From Pseudooceanicola antarcticus (GTDB taxonomy: Bacteria > Pseudomonadota > Alphaproteobacteria > Rhodobacterales > Rhodobacteraceae): 64,000 nt of DNA. Positions within the stretch are counted from its first letter, which is position 1. Each line of letters starts with the position of its first letter. The DNA lies in assembly GCF_900215355.1 (NCBI RefSeq), contig NZ_OBEA01000001.1, forward strand, positions 248,001-312,000, written 5' to 3'. The notes under the pieces were generated by a model, which searched no databases, was not told the origin of the DNA, and was given only the letters and a program-made list of their open reading frames with translations. Below are positions 17,949 through 26,826 of this stretch, in pieces. A program made the position numbers and the translations under genes.

Positions 17949-18179
17949 TCAGAAGTCGATGGCGATGCCCTTCTTCTCCCAATCGCCGTAGCGGGACGGG
18001 TCGGGACCCTCGCGGCCACCGTATTCACGCGGCCTCGCGGCGGCTTCGGCCGCAGCCTGGCGGCGCCGTTCCTCGGCCTCGGCCAGGGCGCGTTGCGCCG
18101 CGGCCGGCAGGGCAGCGCGGCGGCTGGCCTCGTCGACTTGCGGCATGTCTTCGGGGTGGGCTTCGGGCGAGTCACTCAT
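17949..18179 (-). CDS. DUF1674 / SDHAF4-type succinate dehydrogenase assembly factor
   Basis: 76 residues. An alanine/glutamate-rich helical N-terminus precedes the invariant C-terminus REYGGREGPDPSRYGDWEKK followed by GIAIDF, which defines DUF1674. Mitochondrial SDHAF4/Sdh8 protects the free flavinylated SdhA during complex II assembly; the bacterial homologue is expected to do the same. The start at 18179 has an AGGA Shine-Dalgarno 8 bases upstream. Divergent from rsmB, convergent with the small secreted protein. Confidence 0.92.
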   Translation of the reverse strand: MSDSPEAHPEDMPQVDEASRRAALPAAAQRALAEAEERRRQAAAEAAARPREYGGREGPDPSRYGDWEKKGIAIDF

Positions 18180-18296
18180 GCAACGCTTCCTTTCGGTGCG
18201 CTTCATGATATACGCCGCCCCCATCCCGCTGCAAGAAGCGGACCCCCGATTGCTTTACCGATTATCCCCTTCCGGCCCGTCACCCGAGATCTCATC

Positions 18297-19742
18297 ATGT
18301 CCAAAGCTCCGTCCCGTCCCTCCGGCCCGCGCCCCGCAGGCAAACGTCCCTCCGGCCCCGCAGGCGGGGGCGGCAAGGGACGACCGGGACAGGCGGGCAA
18401 GGGCCATGGCAGCAAGACCTTCGGGGGCAAGACCTTTGGCGGCGGCGCACGCGGCGAGGGCGGCCCGACCCCGCGCCGGGCGATCTCGGCCCGCGCGGCG
18501 GCCCTGCGGCTGCTCAACGCGGTGCTGGGAGAGACCCCGAGGCTGCTGTCGGAATTGCGCGATTCCACCTGGCTGCTGGCCATGCCCGCGCCCGAGCGCG
18601 CCCGCGCCCAGCGTCTGGCCACCGATTGCCTGCGCCAGATCGAACGCTGCGACCGCCTGCTGGCCAAACACGTGAAGAAGACCCCGCCCCTGCCGGTGCA
18701 GAACGTCCTGCGCCTGGCCACATGGGAGCTCGCCGAGGGCGGCGCGGCCCATGGGGTGGTGCATGACTGGGTGACCGAGACCTCGCGGATGCAGGCCCAT
18801 GGCCATCTCAAGGGCCTGGTCAACGCGGTGCTGCGCAAGATCGCCGCCGAGGCGCCCTCCGAATGGCCCAAGCTGCGCGCGCCGCGCCTGCCGGACTGGC
18901 TGCGCGAACCGCTGGTCGAAGCCTATGGCGCCCCACGCATCCTGGCCTTCGAGACCGCCCATGCCGCCGGCGCGCCGCTGGACCTGACGCCGCGCAATGC
19001 CTCCCAGGCCGCCGACTGGGCCGAGAAGCTGGGCGGCACGCTGCTGCCCACGGGCTCGATCCGCCTCGGCTCGCCCGGCCAGGTCTCGACCCTGCCGGGC
19101 TACGACGACGGCGCCTGGTGGGTGCAGGATGCCGCCGCGGCCCTGCCCGCGAAACTGCTGGGCGACGTGACCGGCAAGTCGGTGCTCGACCTCTGCGCCG
19201 CGCCGGGCGGCAAGACGCTGCAGCTGGCCGCCGCCGGGGCGAAGGTCACCGCGCTGGACATCTCCGAGACGCGCCTCGTACGGCTGAAGGAAAACCTCGC
19301 CCGCACCGGCCTCAAGGCCCGGCTGGTCGCCGCCGATGCACTGAGCCACGAGGGCAGCTACGACGCCATCCTGCTCGACGCGCCCTGCTCGGCCACCGGC
19401 ACCATCCGCCGCCACCCCGACCTGCCCCAGGCCCGCGACGGCGCCGAGATCGGAGAGCTGATCGCCCTGCAGGAGGCCATGCTGGAGCATGCCCTCACCC
19501 TGCTGAAACCCGGCGGCACGCTAATCTTCTGCACCTGCTCGCTGATCCCCGACGAGGGCGAATGCCACATCGACGAGGCCCTGGATCGCCACCCCGAGCT
19601 GCAGGTGGTCCGCCCGACCCTCGAAGGCGTCCAGCCCGATTGGATCACCGAAGAGGGCGGCATCCGCACCACCCCCGATCTCTGGCCCGACGAAGGCGGC
19701 ATGGACGGCTTCTACATGGCAGCGCTGCGCAAGCCGCACTGA
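18297..19742 (+). CDS. rsmB: RsmB/NOP-family 16S rRNA (cytosine-C5) methyltransferase
   Basis: 481 residues. The first ~60 are a low-complexity basic tail rich in Pro, Gly and Lys (GKRPSGPAGGGGKGRPGQAG), then a NusB-like RNA-binding domain (ISARAAALRLLNAVLGETPR, HGHLKGLVNAVLRKIA). The SAM methyltransferase domain begins about residue 290 with LDLCAAPGGKTLQLA. Both catalytic cysteines of this family are visible, in DAPCSATGT and CTCSLIPDEGE. It methylates C967-type cytosine in 16S rRNA. The basic tail is longer than usual. A palindromic repeat starts 5 bp after the stop. Confidence 0.92.
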   Translation: MSKAPSRPSGPRPAGKRPSGPAGGGGKGRPGQAGKGHGSKTFGGKTFGGGARGEGGPTPRRAISARAAALRLLNAVLGETPRLLSELRDSTWLLAMPAPERARAQRLATDCLRQIERCDRLLAKHVKKTPPLPVQNVLRLATWELAEGGAAHGVVHDWVTETSRMQAHGHLKGLVNAVLRKIAAEAPSEWPKLRAPRLPDWLREPLVEAYGAPRILAFETAHAAGAPLDLTPRNASQAADWAEKLGGTLLPTGSIRLGSPGQVSTLPGYDDGAWWVQDAAAALPAKLLGDVTGKSVLDLCAAPGGKTLQLAAAGAKVTALDISETRLVRLKENLARTGLKARLVAADALSHEGSYDAILLDAPCSATGTIRRHPDLPQARDGAEIGELIALQEAMLEHALTLLKPGGTLIFCTCSLIPDEGECHIDEALDRHPELQVVRPTLEGVQPDWITEEGGIRTTPDLWPDEGGMDGFYMAALRKPH

Positions 19743-19747
19743 CGGAC

Positions 19748-19947
19748 GCCTCCGGCGGGAGTATTTCCAGCCTTGTGATGAGGCGGGACAATGCCCGGAA
19801 AGGCACCCTACTTTCCAGCTGGAGCGTGGCACGCCCCCGGCGGAGACGGAGGCTGCCTCCCCTGTCAGCCTCCTGCATCATCACCAAGCTGGAAATACTC
19901 CGGGGGTGAATTGAGCCCGCAAGGGCTCAAGAGGGGGCAGCGCCCCC
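19748..19947. repeat. AGTATTT palindromic intergenic repeat, copy 3 (long form)
   Basis: The 'GCCTCCGGCGG' end (19748-19758) leads into GAGTATTTCCAGCCTTGTGA (from 19759). The inverted partner ends in TCACCAAGCTGGAAATACTC (19881-19900). The hairpin end follows: CGGGGGTGAA, TTGAGCCC-GCAA-GGGCTCAA (19911-19930) and GGGGGC-AGC-GCCCCC (19933-19947). The ~100-bp interior shares the words GCCCGGAAAGGCACCCT and GGAGCGTGGCACGC with copy 8 at 45 kb. It begins 5 bp after the rsmB stop; the remaining 220 bp to truB hold only a promoter-like site. Confidence 0.85.
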
Positions 19948-20105
19948 TGCGCCCTGTCGAACCTGCGCACCGTCTGGAGGAAAGGTTCGATGCCGCGCGG
20001 CTGACACCGCCAACGCAAGGGGCGCTGCAAGCAGCGGCAAGGCTGGGCCCCCTCCCTCCCTCCACGTGTCGCCACCCGGCGACGGCCCCGTGCCGGCACT
20101 GCCGC

Positions 20106-20134
20106 TTGACGGATCACCCCCGGCAGGATAGCTG
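20106..20134 (+). promoter_or_regulatory. Candidate sigma-70-type promoter for truB
   Basis: TTGACG (20106-20111) and TAGCTG (20129-20134) are separated by 17 bp, 36 bases upstream of the truB start. The -35 is near consensus and the -10 is weak, so this is tentative. A GTCGCC / GGCGAC stem lies about 40 bases further upstream (about 20070). Confidence 0.4.
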
Positions 20135-20169
20135 ACCGGCCTTCAACGCAAGGCAATTCGAGGCACGAC

Positions 20170-21075
20170 ATGGCACGCAGACGCAAGGGCCGCGATATCT
20201 CCGGCTGGCTGGTGGTGGACAAGCCCGCCGGGCTGACCTCCAACGCCGTCGTGAACAAGGTCCGCTGGGCCCTGGACGCCAAGAAGGCGGGCCATGCGGG
20301 CACCCTCGACCCCGAGGCCACCGGCACCCTTGCCGTTGCCCTGGGCGAGGCGACCAAGACGGTGCCCTTCGTCACCGATGCGCTGAAGGCCTATGACTTC
20401 ACCGTCACCCTCGGTGCCGCGACCAATACCGACGATGCCGAAGGCGAGGTGATCGCGACCTCCGACCTGCGCCCCTCCGATGACGAGATCAAGGAAGCCC
20501 TGCACGCCTTCGTCGGCGATATCTCCCAGGTGCCGCCGCAGTTCTCGGCGGTGAAGATCGACGGCGAACGCGCCTACAAGCGTGCCCGCGACGGCGAGGA
20601 AATGGAGATCGCTGCCCGCCCGCTCTTCGTCGAGAGCCTGCTGCTGCTCGACCGCCCCGACGCCGATCACATCCGTCTCGAGATGGTCTGCGGCAAGGGC
20701 GGCTACGTGCGCTCCATCGCGCGCGATCTCGGGCGGGCGCTTGGCTGTCTCGGCCATGTCCACCACCTGCGCCGCACCTGGTCCGGCCCCTTCGAGGCCG
20801 CCAAGGGCATCAGCTTCGCCCAGATCGAGGAGATGGCGCGCACGCCGGAGCTGGAGCAATTCCTGCTGCCGCTGGAACTGGGCCTGGCCGACCTGCCCGA
20901 GGTCCGCGCCACCGCCGAAGGCGCCGCCCGCCTGCGCCACGGCAACCCCGGCATGGTGATCGCCCAGGGGCTGGACTACGGCGAGGACTGCTGGGCCTCC
21001 TTCGAGGGCCAGCCGGTCGCGGTCGGCAGCTACCGGGGCGGCGAGCTACACCCCTCGCGCGTCTTCAACCTGTGA
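20170..21075 (+). CDS. truB: tRNA pseudouridine-55 synthase
   Basis: 301 residues. The catalytic aspartate is Asp47 in [19 protein letters not shown]; other family boxes are [37 protein letters not shown] and [13 protein letters not shown]. It isomerises U55 to pseudouridine in the T-loop of tRNAs. The small C-terminal domain is complete. The stop overlaps the start of the DUF1643 gene (GTGA), so the two are translationally coupled. Confidence 0.97.
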   Translation: MARRRKGRDISGWLVVDKPAGLTSNAVVNKVRWALDAKKAGHAGTLDPEATGTLAVALGEATKTVPFVTDALKAYDFTVTLGAATNTDDAEGEVIATSDLRPSDDEIKEALHAFVGDISQVPPQFSAVKIDGERAYKRARDGEEMEIAARPLFVESLLLLDRPDADHIRLEMVCGKGGYVRSIARDLGRALGCLGHVHHLRRTWSGPFEAAKGISFAQIEEMARTPELEQFLLPLELGLADLPEVRATAEGAARLRHGNPGMVIAQGLDYGEDCWASFEGQPVAVGSYRGGELHPSRVFNL

Positions 21076-21611
21076 CCGCAGAGGTCCTGGAAAAGACCTT
21101 CCGCAAGGGCGACGCCGAAAGCGCCGCGCTCTATTCCCGCTGCCTGCGCTACCGCTACGCGCTGAGCCGGGTCTGGGACGCGCGCGCCCCGCGCCTGCTC
21201 TACATCATGCTCAATCCCTCCACCGCGACGGAAGAGCAGAACGACCCCACCATCGAGCGCTGCGAACGCCGCGCCCGAGCGCTCGGCTACGGCGGCTTCC
21301 GTGCCTGCAACCTCTTCGCCTGGCGCGAGACCTCGCCGGCGCTCCTGAAGAAGGCCGCCGCCCCCACCGGCCCAGAGAACGACCGCATCCTGACCGGATC
21401 GCTGAGCTGGATCGGCGCGGGGGGCCTCGTGCTCTGTGGCTGGGGCGTGCACGGCAGTCACATGGGGCGCGGCGCGCAGGTGGCCGCCATGCTGCGCGCC
21501 TCGGGCGCCCCGCTGGCGCATCTCGGCCTGACCAGGGACGGAGAGCCGCGGCATCCGCTCTACATCGCCTATGCGACGCAGCCGCAACCCTGGGCGGAGC
21601 CAGGGGATTAA
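21072..21611 (+). CDS. DUF1643 domain-containing protein
   Basis: 179 residues, GTG start overlapping the truB stop by 4 bp. DUF1643 signature: [51 protein letters not shown] and a C-terminal [15 protein letters not shown]. The family is widespread and soluble, and its activity is unknown; the absolutely conserved MLNPSTA segment suggests an enzyme active site. Translational coupling to truB hints at an RNA-related job, but this is only guilt by association. Confidence 0.85.
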   Translation: MTAEVLEKTFRKGDAESAALYSRCLRYRYALSRVWDARAPRLLYIMLNPSTATEEQNDPTIERCERRARALGYGGFRACNLFAWRETSPALLKKAAAPTGPENDRILTGSLSWIGAGGLVLCGWGVHGSHMGRGAQVAAMLRASGAPLAHLGLTRDGEPRHPLYIAYATQPQPWAEPGD

Positions 21612-21630
21612 CCATCTCCCTCCGGAGGAA

Positions 21631-21694
21631 TTGACCTCGCCCGGCCGGCGTGGCGTAATTGCCGCTGGTGTGGGTATCGGCCGCTCTGGCGGCC
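21631..21694 (+). promoter_or_regulatory. Leader of the RTX gene: promoter-like site and hairpin
   Basis: TTGACC (21631-21636) with CGTAAT 17 bp (or TAATTG 19 bp) downstream could be a promoter. A perfect GGCCGC-TCTG-GCGGCC stem-loop (21679-21694) lies in the predicted 5' leader, 44 bases before the RTX start codon. A CCTCCGGAGG palindrome (21619-21628) precedes the -35. The hairpin might control translation or mRNA stability. Confidence 0.35.
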
Positions 21695-21737
21695 ATTGAA
21701 GGATTCGGGGCTGCCCCCGGACAGGAGTCGGGACTTC

Positions 21738-22844
21738 ATGTATCTTCTGGCGGGATTGCTGGGCATGATGATGGTCGGAGCGACGGCCTTCATCGCGGTC
21801 GAGGACAGCCCCGAGGCAGACGCCGAGACCGATGACCCTTTGGAGGCCAGCGGCGACGACATCGCCTCCTACGGCAACCTCCTGGACGAGATCCTCGAAG
21901 AAGAGGAAGAGCGCCTCGGCCTTGGCGAAGAGGCCGCGCCGGACACCCGCGACGATGATGCCATCCCCGATGACCCGCAGGCCGATCTGGACGCCGGGAT
22001 CGAGTCCACCCTCGCCCGCCTCGCCGCCGAGGTCTCTGCCTCGCAGGACATGCTGACGGTCGGCACCTCGGGCGACGACCTGCTCGAGGGGGGCAGCGGG
22101 CACGACCAGCTGGGCGCCTACTCCGGTGACGACACCCTGGCCGGCGGCGCCGGCGATGACAGGCTCTGGGGCATGCAGGGCAATGACGCCCTGCTGGGCC
22201 AGGGCGGAGACGACAGCCTTGGCGGCGGCTCGGGCGAGGACATGCTTTACGGTGGTTCGGGCGAGGATACGCTTCTTGGCATGATGGGCGACGACAGCCT
22301 GTCGGGCGGTGCCGGGGCGGACCTGCTGCATGGCGGTGCCGGAGAGGACAACCTCTTTGCCGGATCGGGCGATGACGCGGCCTCGGGCGGGATCGGCCAT
22401 GACATGCTGCAGGGCGGGCTGGGGGCGGATACGCTTTTCGGGGCCTCGGGGGACGACTGGATCTCGGGTCTGGTCGACGGCCCCGAGGGCGACCTGGACG
22501 ACGGCGACTACCTCAACGGTGGCTCGGGCGATGACACGATCATCGCGGGCGCCGGGGATGTCGTCACCGGCGGTGCCGGCGCGGATGAGATCATCCTTGG
22601 CGACTGGATTGCCAGTGACGAGGACGCCGCCCGGATCATCGACTTCGCAGCCGGCGAGGACGTGCTCCTGGTCTCCTTTGCCGATGGCGGCCCCGAGCCC
22701 GAGATCTCTTTCGAGGTCACCCCGGACAGCACCCGCGTGTTTGCCGATGGCACCTGCATCGCCACCCTCGCCGGGCCCGATGCGATCAGCGCCGAGGATA
22801 TCGCCCTGCTGCCCGAGAGCGAAGCGCTGACCTTCGCCGCCTGA
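21738..22844 (+). CDS. RTX (hemolysin-type Ca2+-binding) repeat protein with N-terminal membrane anchor
   Basis: 368 residues. It opens with a hydrophobic helix ([20 protein letters not shown]), then ~80 very acidic residues, then RTX nonapeptide repeats from about residue 105 to 290 (units such as [27 protein letters not shown]). The C-terminal domain ([20 protein letters not shown]) resembles the bacterial RTX end region of type I-secreted proteins. The helix is directly at the start, which is odd for a type I substrate; it may be a signal anchor. The start has AGGAG 10 bases upstream. Adhesion, surface-layer or cell-division-type roles are all possible; not assignable. Confidence 0.8.
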   Translation: MYLLAGLLGMMMVGATAFIAVEDSPEADAETDDPLEASGDDIASYGNLLDEILEEEEERLGLGEEAAPDTRDDDAIPDDPQADLDAGIESTLARLAAEVSASQDMLTVGTSGDDLLEGGSGHDQLGAYSGDDTLAGGAGDDRLWGMQGNDALLGQGGDDSLGGGSGEDMLYGGSGEDTLLGMMGDDSLSGGAGADLLHGGAGEDNLFAGSGDDAASGGIGHDMLQGGLGADTLFGASGDDWISGLVDGPEGDLDDGDYLNGGSGDDTIIAGAGDVVTGGAGADEIILGDWIASDEDAARIIDFAAGEDVLLVSFADGGPEPEISFEVTPDSTRVFADGTCIATLAGPDAISAEDIALLPESEALTFAA

Positions 22845-22885
22845 CCCGGCCCATTGTATCAGGGGCCAGGGGTCAGGGGGCCGGG
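22845..22885 (+). terminator. Weak hairpin after the RTX gene
   Basis: CCCGGCCC (22845-22852) is complementary to GGGCCGGG (22878-22885), starting one base after the RTX stop. The loop is 25 bases and no T-tract follows, so it would be a poor intrinsic terminator. The remaining 195 bp up to rpsO contain no recognisable gene; an A-rich stretch at 22944-22952 may be part of the rpsO promoter. Confidence 0.3.
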
Positions 22886-23080
22886 CCGACAGAACGCCCG
22901 CCCGTCTACCGTCCGCCACCTGCGGCACCCGCGCCACGGCCTTGCAAAAAAGGCTTTCCTTCGCAAATCGAATCCCGTATCAGCGCGCAATCTTCCGCGG
23001 GGTGACCCGTGGCGGAGCAATGGACCTTGCTGGACGACATCCCGGCTTGCGCCCTAACCCTCAGATCATAGGAGATCCCG

Positions 23081-23350
23081 ATGTCGATCACTGTTGAAGA
23101 AAAGAACCGCCTGATCAAGGAATTCGGCACCAAGGAAGGCGACACCGGCTCGCCCGAAGTCCAGGTTGCCATCCTCAGCTCGCGCATCGCCACCCTGACC
23201 GAGCACTTCAAGACGCACAAGAAAGACAACCACGGCCGTCGCGGCCTGCTGATGATGGTTGCCCAGCGTCGTAAGCTGCTCGACTACCTGAAGGGCAAGG
23301 ACGAAGCTCGTTACCAGGACCTGATCAAGCGCCTGGGCCTGCGCCGCTAA
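23081..23350 (+). CDS. rpsO: 30S ribosomal protein S15
   Basis: 89 residues, the normal length. Conserved S15 blocks: [39 protein letters not shown] and [20 protein letters not shown]. It binds the central domain of 16S rRNA and is a primary assembly protein. AGGAG lies 6 bases upstream of the start. In many bacteria rpsO is immediately followed by pnp; here pnp lies 3.5 kb further on and the next gene starts only 8 bp after the rpsO stop. Confidence 0.99.
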   Translation: MSITVEEKNRLIKEFGTKEGDTGSPEVQVAILSSRIATLTEHFKTHKKDNHGRRGLLMMVAQRRKLLDYLKGKDEARYQDLIKRLGLRR

Positions 23351-23358
23351 GCGCAGCC

Positions 23359-24939
23359 ATGCCTCGGGGGTACGCATACCGTTTCCGAACGTTTGCGGTG
23401 CTCCTGGCACTGGCAGGAATGGCCTTCGTGGCCCTCAAGCTCTTCGTCCAGACGGACGGAGAGCTTTTCTTTACCCTCGACGATCCCTACATCCACCTCT
23501 CGCTGGCCGAGAACCTGCTGCGCGGGCACTACGGGATCAATCCGGGCGAATATGCCTCGCCGTCGTCCTCGATCCTCTATCCCTTCCTGCTGGCGGCAAC
23601 GCTGGCCATCGGGCTCGGGGACTGGGGCGCGCTGGCGCTGAACGTGCTGCCGATGCTGGGCGCGGTCTGGATACTCGCCGGGCTCCTGGCCCGCACCCGC
23701 CCCCGTATCGAGCTCGTCCTGCTGCTGACCCTGCCGCTTATGATCCTGGCGGTGAATGGCTACGGGCTGGTCTTCACCGGGATGGAGCACCCGCTGCACC
23801 TGCTGGCCAGCCTGCTCATCCTTGCCGGCGTGGTCCGCATGGTCGAGACCGCGGAGCCGGGCCAGCCGCCGAAGGTGCCCGCCTGGATGCTGGCGGGCCT
23901 GGTGCTGGCACCGCTGCTGCGCTTCGAGGGGCTGGCCCTCTCGCTGGGCGGGATCGTGGTGCTGCTGTCCTACCGCCGCTTCGGCGCGGCGATCGCCAGC
24001 CTGGCCGCCATCGTGGCGGCCTTCGCGGCCCATGTCAGCCTGATGCTCCGGCTGGGCCTGCCGCCCCTGCCCTCGTCCGTCATGGTGAAATCCGAGGCCT
24101 CGGCCGCGGCGCTGGACGGCGCGGGGACCTCGCTGCTGACCTCGATGATCGACGCGACCTCTCGGGTCCACAACAACGAACCGGCCAGGGAGCTGGTGAT
24201 CAGCATGCTGCTGATCCTGCTGGCGCTGTTCCTTCCGGGTCATGCCCTGCGCAGCCGCCTCACCGTGGGCTTCCTGGCGCTCTTTGCCGGGGCGGCGCAT
24301 ATGGTGCTGGGCAAGTTCGGCTGGTTCGACCGCTACGAGATCTACATCGCCGGCACCCTGCTGGGCGCCCTCTTCTGGCTGGCCGCACCGCTGATCCGGC
24401 GCGGCAACCGTGCCGCGGCCGTGTTCTTCCTGCTGATCTGCCTGGCGCTTGGCGACAACTACCAGGACTCGACGCGGAAGGTTCCCTACGCGGCGCAGAA
24501 CATCCGTGACCAGCAATGGCAGATGCATCGCTTCGCCACCGAGTTCTACCCGCATCCCGTCGCCCTCAACGACCTGGGCTGGGTCTCCTACCGGAACGAC
24601 ACCTACGTGCTCGATCTCTGGGGGCTGGGCTCGGAAGAGGCACGGCGCATGGCAGAGAGCGGGCGCACGCCCGAGAAGATGCAGGACATCGTCTCTCGGC
24701 ACGGGGTGGGCTGGGCGATGGTCTACCCGCTCTGGTTCAAGGATGAGATCCCCGACAGCTGGTGCCGCATCGCGGATCTGCACACCATCCAGGTCACCGC
24801 CGCCCATGGCAACGTGGCCTTCTACCTGACCGATCCGACGCAGGAGAACGCCCTGCGCGCGGCGCTGACGCGGTTCCAGGCGGACCTGCTGCCCTCCACC
24901 CGGCTCGAGATCCATGCCTGCGCGGTCGACCCGGCCTGA
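23359..24939 (+). CDS. GT-C-like polytopic membrane glycosyltransferase (putative)
   Basis: 526 residues, about 10 predicted membrane helices in the first 380 residues. After the first helix comes an acidic loop motif, FFTLDDPYIHLSLAENLLRG, then GEYASPSSSILYPFLLAA. The DD/acidic pair in the first extracytoplasmic loop, with an aromatic and serine-rich stretch, is what GT-C lipid-linked-sugar glycosyltransferases show. The C-terminal ~140 residues are soluble (LNDLGWVSYRNDTYVLDLWG), likely periplasmic. It starts 8 bp after rpsO and must be co-transcribed with it; an intrinsic terminator follows. Substrate unknown. Confidence 0.7.
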   Translation: MPRGYAYRFRTFAVLLALAGMAFVALKLFVQTDGELFFTLDDPYIHLSLAENLLRGHYGINPGEYASPSSSILYPFLLAATLAIGLGDWGALALNVLPMLGAVWILAGLLARTRPRIELVLLLTLPLMILAVNGYGLVFTGMEHPLHLLASLLILAGVVRMVETAEPGQPPKVPAWMLAGLVLAPLLRFEGLALSLGGIVVLLSYRRFGAAIASLAAIVAAFAAHVSLMLRLGLPPLPSSVMVKSEASAAALDGAGTSLLTSMIDATSRVHNNEPARELVISMLLILLALFLPGHALRSRLTVGFLALFAGAAHMVLGKFGWFDRYEIYIAGTLLGALFWLAAPLIRRGNRAAAVFFLLICLALGDNYQDSTRKVPYAAQNIRDQQWQMHRFATEFYPHPVALNDLGWVSYRNDTYVLDLWGLGSEEARRMAESGRTPEKMQDIVSRHGVGWAMVYPLWFKDEIPDSWCRIADLHTIQVTAAHGNVAFYLTDPTQENALRAALTRFQADLLPSTRLEIHACAVDPA

Positions 24940-24959
24940 TCCCGCAAGGGACGCAGGGC

Positions 24960-24991
24960 ACCGGCGTTTTCCCTGCCTGACGCCGGTTTTT
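24960..24991 (+). terminator. Intrinsic terminator
   Basis: ACCGGCGT (24960-24967) pairs with ACGCCGGT (24980-24987), followed by a T-run (24988-24991, then C). The loop is 12 bases. It ends the rpsO / GT-C-like transcript 20 bp after the stop codon. Confidence 0.75.
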
Positions 24992-25046
24992 CACACAGCC
25001 AGCCGCCGATCCGGGCTATCCTGCCTGAACCGGAGGAGAAACGCCC

Positions 25047-25841
25047 ATGACCCAATCGTCACGGACAGAGATCCGCAACCGCCTAGAGACCCGCGCCGAA
25101 GCGGCGCTGGACTGGGCGATGACCACCCCCGGCGCCTGCAACACCGTCCGCTTCCGCGGCAGCGACGATCCGGCCCGTCTGGGCTGGGATCAGGTCTTTG
25201 CCATCCTCGAGGAAGACGGGTTGATGGGCCTGCGCCTGCTCTCCCGCGCGGCCCTGCCCGCCTTCGAGGCCGGGCTCGCCGAACACGGCTACCGGATGCA
25301 GTTCTGGAACGTCTTCACCGGCACCGCCGCCGATCTGAAGCTGGCCAGCGACCGCGTGCTGTCGGGCCCGCCGCCCGAGGGCCTGACCCCGGTCCCCGAA
25401 GAGCGCCGCCGCGACAGCGCCTTCCTCGCGGCCCTGCGCGACATGATGCAGGAGAACGGCATCGTGCCCTTCTCGACCGGCATGCTGTCGGGCGCCATCG
25501 GGGGCCCTTCGGCCCTGTCGGCGCTGCAGGACGGGACGGGCCGGATTGCCGCCTGCGCCTATGCCTACTTCCCCCACAACAGCCACAGCCCTCACGCCCG
25601 ATGGGCCTGGGGCGGGCTGGTGGCGGTGGACCCGGCCTTCCGCGGACGGCGGCTAGGCACCTGGGTCAACGCGATGATGGTGCGCCAGGCGGTCACCGGG
25701 ATGGGCGCCAGCGCGCTCTACGAGCTGGTTTCCGAGGGCAATGAGCCCTCGCGCCGCATGGTCGAGGGCTGCGGGCTGCGGCTGGCGCCGGAGCTGGTCG
25801 CGGGCATCGCCACCGCGTCGGAAGAGCGCTACCTGCGCTAG
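25047..25841 (+). CDS. GNAT-family N-acetyltransferase
   Basis: 264 residues. An N-terminal divergent half (DQVFAILEEDGLMGLRLLSR) is followed by a recognisable GNAT core: WAWGGLVAVDPAFRGRRLGT is motif A with the RxxGxG-type acetyl-CoA loop (RGRRLG), and SALYELVSEGNEPSRRMVEG is motif B. It likely acetylates an amine of a small molecule or protein; substrate unknown. GGAGGAG lies upstream of the start. The TAG stop shares CTAG (25838-25841) with the stop of the convergent methyltransferase. Confidence 0.85.
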   Translation: MTQSSRTEIRNRLETRAEAALDWAMTTPGACNTVRFRGSDDPARLGWDQVFAILEEDGLMGLRLLSRAALPAFEAGLAEHGYRMQFWNVFTGTAADLKLASDRVLSGPPPEGLTPVPEERRRDSAFLAALRDMMQENGIVPFSTGMLSGAIGGPSALSALQDGTGRIAACAYAYFPHNSHSPHARWAWGGLVAVDPAFRGRRLGTWVNAMMVRQAVTGMGASALYELVSEGNEPSRRMVEGCGLRLAPELVAGIATASEERYLR

Positions 25842-26518
25842 CCCGCGCGGCGCGCCGCGAACAGCACCTGTCCGCGCGGCAGCATGCGGTCGTCCCGCGT
25901 CAGCTGCCAGCCCAGACGCCCGGCCAGCGCGTGCAGGCTGGCCTCGGTGCGGTGATAGGGCGGCTTGGCGGGGTGGGTGACCACGCCGTCGGCCTGCCGG
26001 TAGGCCGCGCCCGCCTGGTCCTCGGGGGCGAGGAAGACGGTGAAGAGAAAGAGCTCCAGCGCCGGGAAGCGGGTCAGGTTCTGCAGCGCCCGGTCAAGGA
26101 AGGCCGCCTCGATATGGGGAAAGACCGCGAAGCAGATCGCATGGGTGATCACATCTCCGACGCCGGGAAAGGCAAAGCCCGCATCCCCGACAAGCTGCGC
26201 CTCGGGCGGGCGCTGCGCCTCGGGCACATCCGAGAGCTCGCGCTCCAGCCCCGCCAGCAGCAGATCCCGCGAGGCATCGGTGGCCCAGTAGTGTCCGGGC
26301 TCGAGATAGGCCGTGGCCTTGCAGCCCAGGCGCAGCGACCCGGCGCCGATATCCAGCAGGTGATGCTCGGGCCGCAGCCCGTGATCGCGCAGCAGCGCCA
26401 TCTGCGCCCGGCCCGTCTCGTCCCAGCGGCCGCCGACGATGGCGCGGTGACGGCCCGCGGCGATGGCCTCGGCGTGGAAACCGGGCGCCTCGTAGGGAGA
26501 GGGGGGCAGGTCGGACAT
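25838..26518 (-). CDS. SAM-dependent methyltransferase (class I)
   Basis: 226 residues from the ATG at 26518. The SAM-binding motif I is LLDIGAGSLRLGCKATAY, followed by GHYWATDASRDLLLAGLE (motif II acidic residue D) and LVGDAGFAFPGVGDVI. The target cannot be deduced. An in-frame upstream extension to 26701 was rejected because the region is poorly conserved in character and GAGAGAG precedes 26518. It converges with the GNAT gene, the two stops overlapping at a CTAG. Confidence 0.82.
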   Translation of the reverse strand: MSDLPPSPYEAPGFHAEAIAAGRHRAIVGGRWDETGRAQMALLRDHGLRPEHHLLDIGAGSLRLGCKATAYLEPGHYWATDASRDLLLAGLERELSDVPEAQRPPEAQLVGDAGFAFPGVGDVITHAICFAVFPHIEAAFLDRALQNLTRFPALELFLFTVFLAPEDQAGAAYRQADGVVTHPAKPPYHRTEASLHALAGRLGWQLTRDDRMLPRGQVLFAARRAG

Positions 26519-26754
26519 CGGTCTCTCTCGGGCTCGGGCCGCGCGGGCAAGGCACCCGCAAAGCGTTTCCGCGACGCGGGTCCGGACCCGCGATGCGCCC
26601 CGATACAGCGAAAGACCGCGCCGGGAAACGTAAAAGCCGCAGGCGCGCCCTTGCCCATGGCACTTTCCAAGTGGGCCATTCTCCTGTATGGCCCGAGCCA
26701 ATCTGAGACGTGGCGCAAGGGACCCCGGCGCCGTGACATGAGGATTTAGGGGTC

Positions 26755-26811
26755 GGCGGCAATGGGGCCGCCATGCAAACGGAGGACACGGGAGCGCCCG
26801 TGAGTGCCTCC
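26755..26811 (+). promoter_or_regulatory. Structured leader of pnp: two stem-loops before the start codon
   Basis: Two perfect or near-perfect stems precede the pnp start by 15-72 bases. GGCGGC-AATGGG-GCCGCC (26755-26772) is the first. The second is nested: GGAGG (26781-26785) pairs with CCTCC (26807-26811), enclosing CACGGG-AGCG-CCCGTG (26787-26802). The E. coli pnp leader carries an RNase III-processed hairpin used for PNPase autoregulation; this leader could work similarly. The hairpins argue against the upstream in-frame ATG at 26773. The rest of the 308-bp gap shows nothing else. Confidence 0.5.
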
Positions 26812-26826
26812 AGACAGGATACGCTG

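Noticed and set aside
25838-25841. Shared CTAG at the stops of two convergent genes
   Set aside because: CTAG contains TAG on both strands, so a 4-bp convergent overlap is a simple packing outcome, not a regulatory site.
26773-26826. Earlier ATG for pnp, adding 18 codons
   Set aside because: The extension runs through the leader hairpin and is not a PNPase N-terminus; MFNVTKK at 26827 fits the family.
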